From Acidimicrobiales bacterium (lineage in GTDB: Bacteria; Actinomycetota; Acidimicrobiia; Acidimicrobiales; Poriferisodalaceae), in contig JASMKJ010000527.1 in the NCBI GenBank assembly GCA_030749275.1, positions 1-7,940 of the forward strand: 7,940 nucleotides of DNA, read 5' to 3'. This document shows positions 5,558 through 7,940 of the stretch, one piece after another. Numbering within the stretch: position 1 is the first letter of the stretch; every line of letters begins with the position of its first letter. A model generated the notes under the pieces. The model made no database searches. It was not told where the DNA came from and worked only from the letters and a program-made list of their open reading frames with translations. A program made the translations under genes and the position numbers.

Positions 5558-7940
5558 GCCGATGTCTCGTTCAGAGCTCTCCAGACTCGCTCGGGCGTAA
5601 ATGGAAGCTGGAACATCCTGACACCGGTGGCATTGAGCAGCGCTGCTCGGACAGCCGGTGCGATGCTATCCATACCGATTTCGGCAACCGCCTTAGCACC
5701 GAAGGGGCCACTAGCTTCCATCGTTTGAATTAGGAAGATCTCAATCTCTGGCATTTCATCAGCGTGATAGACGCGGTAAGGACCGAACTCGGGATTTAGG
5801 CACCTACCGTCGTCGTCGTAGACCATTTCTTCGCAGATCGCGTAGCCGAGTGACTGCATCACAGCCCCTTCACACTGGCCCGATGCGTTGATCGGATTTA
5901 TCGCCACTCCACAGTCAACTGCCATCACGATCTTCTTGGCCGTGACTTGGCCCGTCTCAACATCTACTTCGACCTCGACAAACTGGGCTGCCCAGGGAGC
6001 TGGTGATTCCGGTGATACATATGACGCTTGCCCCATTATCTGGTGCTGCTCGTCTTCATGCAGTGAATTGAGTGCAACCTCCTCGATCGAGACATGCCGG
6101 CCATCGGTCGTCCACGCTTGACAATCGTGCAACTCGATGGTGTCGGGAAATTCAATCTCGAGCATTTTGGCTGCCCGTTCCTTGATTTGCGTCCGCACCT
6201 TCTCAGCGGCCAACTTGGTTGCCGTGCCGGAGATGTACGTGGTGCTTGAGGCGTAGGCACCGACATCGAACGGTGTCATGTCGGTATCTGATGAGTACAT
6301 CAAGATGTTCTCGATGGAGACTCCGAGGACCTCAGCGGCAATTTGAGCCAGGACGGTGTCAGACCCAGTTCCAAGATCAGTTGCACCGACATGCACGTTG
6401 AATGAGCCGTCGTCATTAGTCTTGATCGAACAACTGCCCATGTCCAAGCCGGGAATAGCGGTTCCATGCATGCACATACCGAACCCGATACCCCGCCGGA
6501 TATTTGGTTGGTCCGGGGGATTGGTCCAACTCTCATCGTTGCGACGATGCCAACCAATGGCACGTTGGCCCTGGGCGACACATTCTTCAAGCCCCGATGA
6601 GGTGACAACCGGAACTTCTGCCATCTCAGCGTCGCCTTCACCGAGCAGTGGTGCAATCTCGATGGGGTCACCGACCCTGAGCCAATGTTGGCGCTTGAAA
6701 TCGAGCGGATCCATACCACGGTCGGAAGCGATGTCTTCCATATGAGATTCCAACGCGAAGAGCGCTTGGGGTGTCCCGTAGCCTCGATAGGCACCCGGGA
6801 CAGGAAGATTTGTATATACGACATCACAGTCGAACTTCTTGCTTGGAACAGCGTACGACGAGAGGCCACGCATGCCAGTGACAGTTAAGACAGTAAGCCC
6901 GTGGGTTCCATACGCGCCGGTATTGCCGATCGCCCGTAGTTCTTGAGCGACAAGCGAGCCGTCGTCGTTGACCCCCGTGCGGTAGCGAATCGTTTCGGGG
7001 TGACGTGTGCGAGCGGACTCAAACTCTTCCTGACGGGTCAGTTCCAGTCGGACACCTCGGCCGGTTGCAATCGCGAGATGGCCGACGATGTCTTCGATCA
7101 ACACTTCTTGCTTGGCACCAAAGGCACCTCCCACCCGTGGCTTGATCACGCGGATCTTCTTTATCGGGAGGTCAAGAAGTCGAGCGATCTTCCTCCGACA
7201 GTGAAACGGAACCTGGGTCGAGGTACGCACAACCAGACGCTCATCACTGTCCCAATAGGCGATCGAGATGTGTGGCTCGATCGGCGTGCTGTGCACCTGG
7301 TGAACCCTGTATTCCTGATCGTAGACCTTGTCTGCTTCGGCAAGTCCCTTGGCTACGTCACCAGTCTCGGCTTCGATGTGATGGACAATGTTGCGGCTCG
7401 CATCGAAGGCATCATCGATATCGGGCTCGTCATGGATGACAGGGGCGTTTCCACTGATCGCCTCGTTCTCATCGAAGACTGGCTCAAGTATCTCGTAGGT
7501 GACCTTGATCTTGGTCAGCGCTTCGCTAGCTATCTCAATCGTCTCTGCTGCCACCGCAGCCACCCGGTCACCAACGTGGCGGACCTTGTTATCAAATGAA
7601 ACCTGGTCGTATGGCGGGGGACTGGGGTAGGACTGACCGGCGGATTGATATCGAACACGTGAGGTGTTCTTGTGATGGACTACCGCATGGACGCCTGGCA
7701 GGGCAAGTGCTTCTGAGTCGTCAATGTCGGCGATTCTGGCGTGGGCGTGCGGGCTGCGCAGGACCTTCGCGTAGAGCAATCCACGGATGTCGATGTCGTC
7801 AACGAAGGCAGCGTGGCCTTTGGCGAGCTTTAGGGCATCAACTTTCACCTGGGGCTTACCTACGATTGTGGTTTCTGGAACATCGGCTGACGGGACGAGG
7901 CGTGGTACTGAGAGCGGTGCCAGGATCGGCAAGGAATTGG
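5554..7940 (-). CDS. Xanthine-dehydrogenase-type molybdenum hydroxylase, molybdopterin-binding subunit (5' end open at window edge)
   Basis: This is the large catalytic subunit of a xanthine dehydrogenase/aldehyde oxidase family enzyme, closest in layout to E. coli XdhA. It hydroxylates a carbon next to ring nitrogen using water and Mo. The small a/b domain runs about 23-150 (VGKPQVKVDALKLAKGHAAF, RSPHAHARI, HVGDRVAAVAAE). Mo-cofactor segments follow: RVGGAFGAKQE (266-276), AYRGYGTPQ with Arg383, and DLGTGSDT (519-526), where bovine XDH has GQG. Then come VDCGVAINP and GQCEGAVMQSLG (672-696), and the catalytic Glu751 in GPFGAKAVAEIGMD. Numbering is from a possible TTG at 7930-7932. However, the eight bases visible upstream contain no Shine-Dalgarno site and the frame stays open to 7940, so the true start is probably outside. 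An N-terminal [2Fe-2S] domain could be fused there, as in some relatives. The TGA overlaps the deaminase start. Substrate unknown. Confidence 0.92.
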   Translation of the reverse strand, partial: NSLPILAPLSVPRLVPSADVPETTIVGKPQVKVDALKLAKGHAAFVDDIDIRGLLYAKVLRSPHAHARIADIDDSEALALPGVHAVVHHKNTSRVRYQSAGQSYPSPPPYDQVSFDNKVRHVGDRVAAVAAETIEIASEALTKIKVTYEILEPVFDENEAISGNAPVIHDEPDIDDAFDASRNIVHHIEAETGDVAKGLAEADKVYDQEYRVHQVHSTPIEPHISIAYWDSDERLVVRTSTQVPFHCRRKIARLLDLPIKKIRVIKPRVGGAFGAKQEVLIEDIVGHLAIATGRGVRLELTRQEEFESARTRHPETIRYRTGVNDDGSLVAQELRAIGNTGAYGTHGLTVLTVTGMRGLSSYAVPSKKFDCDVVYTNLPVPGAYRGYGTPQALFALESHMEDIASDRGMDPLDFKRQHWLRVGDPIEIAPLLGEGDAEMAEVPVVTSSGLEECVAQGQRAIGWHRRNDESWTNPPDQPNIRRGIGFGMCMHGTAIPGLDMGSCSIKTNDDGSFNVHVGATDLGTGSDTVLAQIAAEVLGVSIENILMYSSDTDMTPFDVGAYASSTTYISGTATKLAAEKVRTQIKERAAKMLEIEFPDTIELHDCQAWTTDGRHVSIEEVALNSLHEDEQHQIMGQASYVSPESPAPWAAQFVEVEVDVETGQVTAKKIVMAVDCGVAINPINASGQCEGAVMQSLGYAICEEMVYDDDGRCLNPEFGPYRVYHADEMPEIEIFLIQTMEASGPFGAKAVAEIGMDSIAPAVRAALLNATGVRMFQLPFTPERVWRALNETSA

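Noticed and set aside
7260..7283. 8-bp inverted repeat CGATCGAG/CTCGATCG
   Set aside because: Within coding sequence, arms built of common CGATCG words; likely chance.
6943..7599. 218-codon plus-strand open frame
   Set aside because: It lies wholly antisense to the conserved molybdopterin subunit, whose motifs are unmistakable in the minus frame; no recognisable domain of its own.

Overview
The window looks bacterial. It has mid-50s percent GC by eye, GTG and TTG starts alongside ATG, Shine-Dalgarno sites, and genes packed with 1-4 base overlaps. Family resemblance (an actinobacterial-style cytosine-deaminase-like protein, a large molybdenum hydroxylase, XRE-cupin regulators) suggests an actinobacterium or another environmental heterotroph such as a Chloroflexota lineage. 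Nothing in the sequence settles the phylum.

Layout: (1) The left edge (3-371, + strand) holds the C-terminal 122 residues of a cytosine-deaminase-like amidohydrolase. (2) It converges, with an 18-base gap, on a minus-strand XRE-cupin regulator (390-929). (3) A 276-base intergenic region (930-1205) carries a compound ATTGT/ACAAT inverted repeat at 1000-1025 that looks like an operator. (4) From 7940 down to 1206, everything reads on the minus strand as one tightly coupled operon. In transcription order it is: the large molybdopterin subunit of a xanthine-dehydrogenase-type hydroxylase (5554-7940, open at the window edge); an ATZ/TRZ-type deaminase (4211-5557); an XdhC-type maturation factor (3405-4214); a possible 21-codon small ORF (3340-3405); an N-acyl-D-amino-acid deacylase family amidohydrolase (1772-3322); and a second XRE-cupin regulator (1206-1775). 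Most junctions are ATGA or GTGA overlaps, and the small ORF starts at a TAGTG junction.

Taken together, this reads as a catabolic island for an N-heterocycle or amide-bearing compound (purine, pyrimidine, hydantoin or similar). A hydrolase would deaminate a ring, the molybdenum enzyme would hydroxylate it, XdhC would insert sulfurated cofactor, and a D-aminoacylase-type enzyme would cleave a C-N bond. Two paralogous ligand-sensing repressors probably control it. The substrate cannot be read from the sequence. The iron-sulfur and FAD parts of the hydroxylase are not in the window and, if present, lie beyond 7940.

The points most worth a second look are the unrecognised small ORF that fills the only real gap in the operon, the operator-like repeat, the His-to-Gln change in the deaminase active-site region, and several unusually long perfect palindromes. 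I see no tRNA, rRNA, CRISPR array, insertion sequence or convincing intrinsic terminator.
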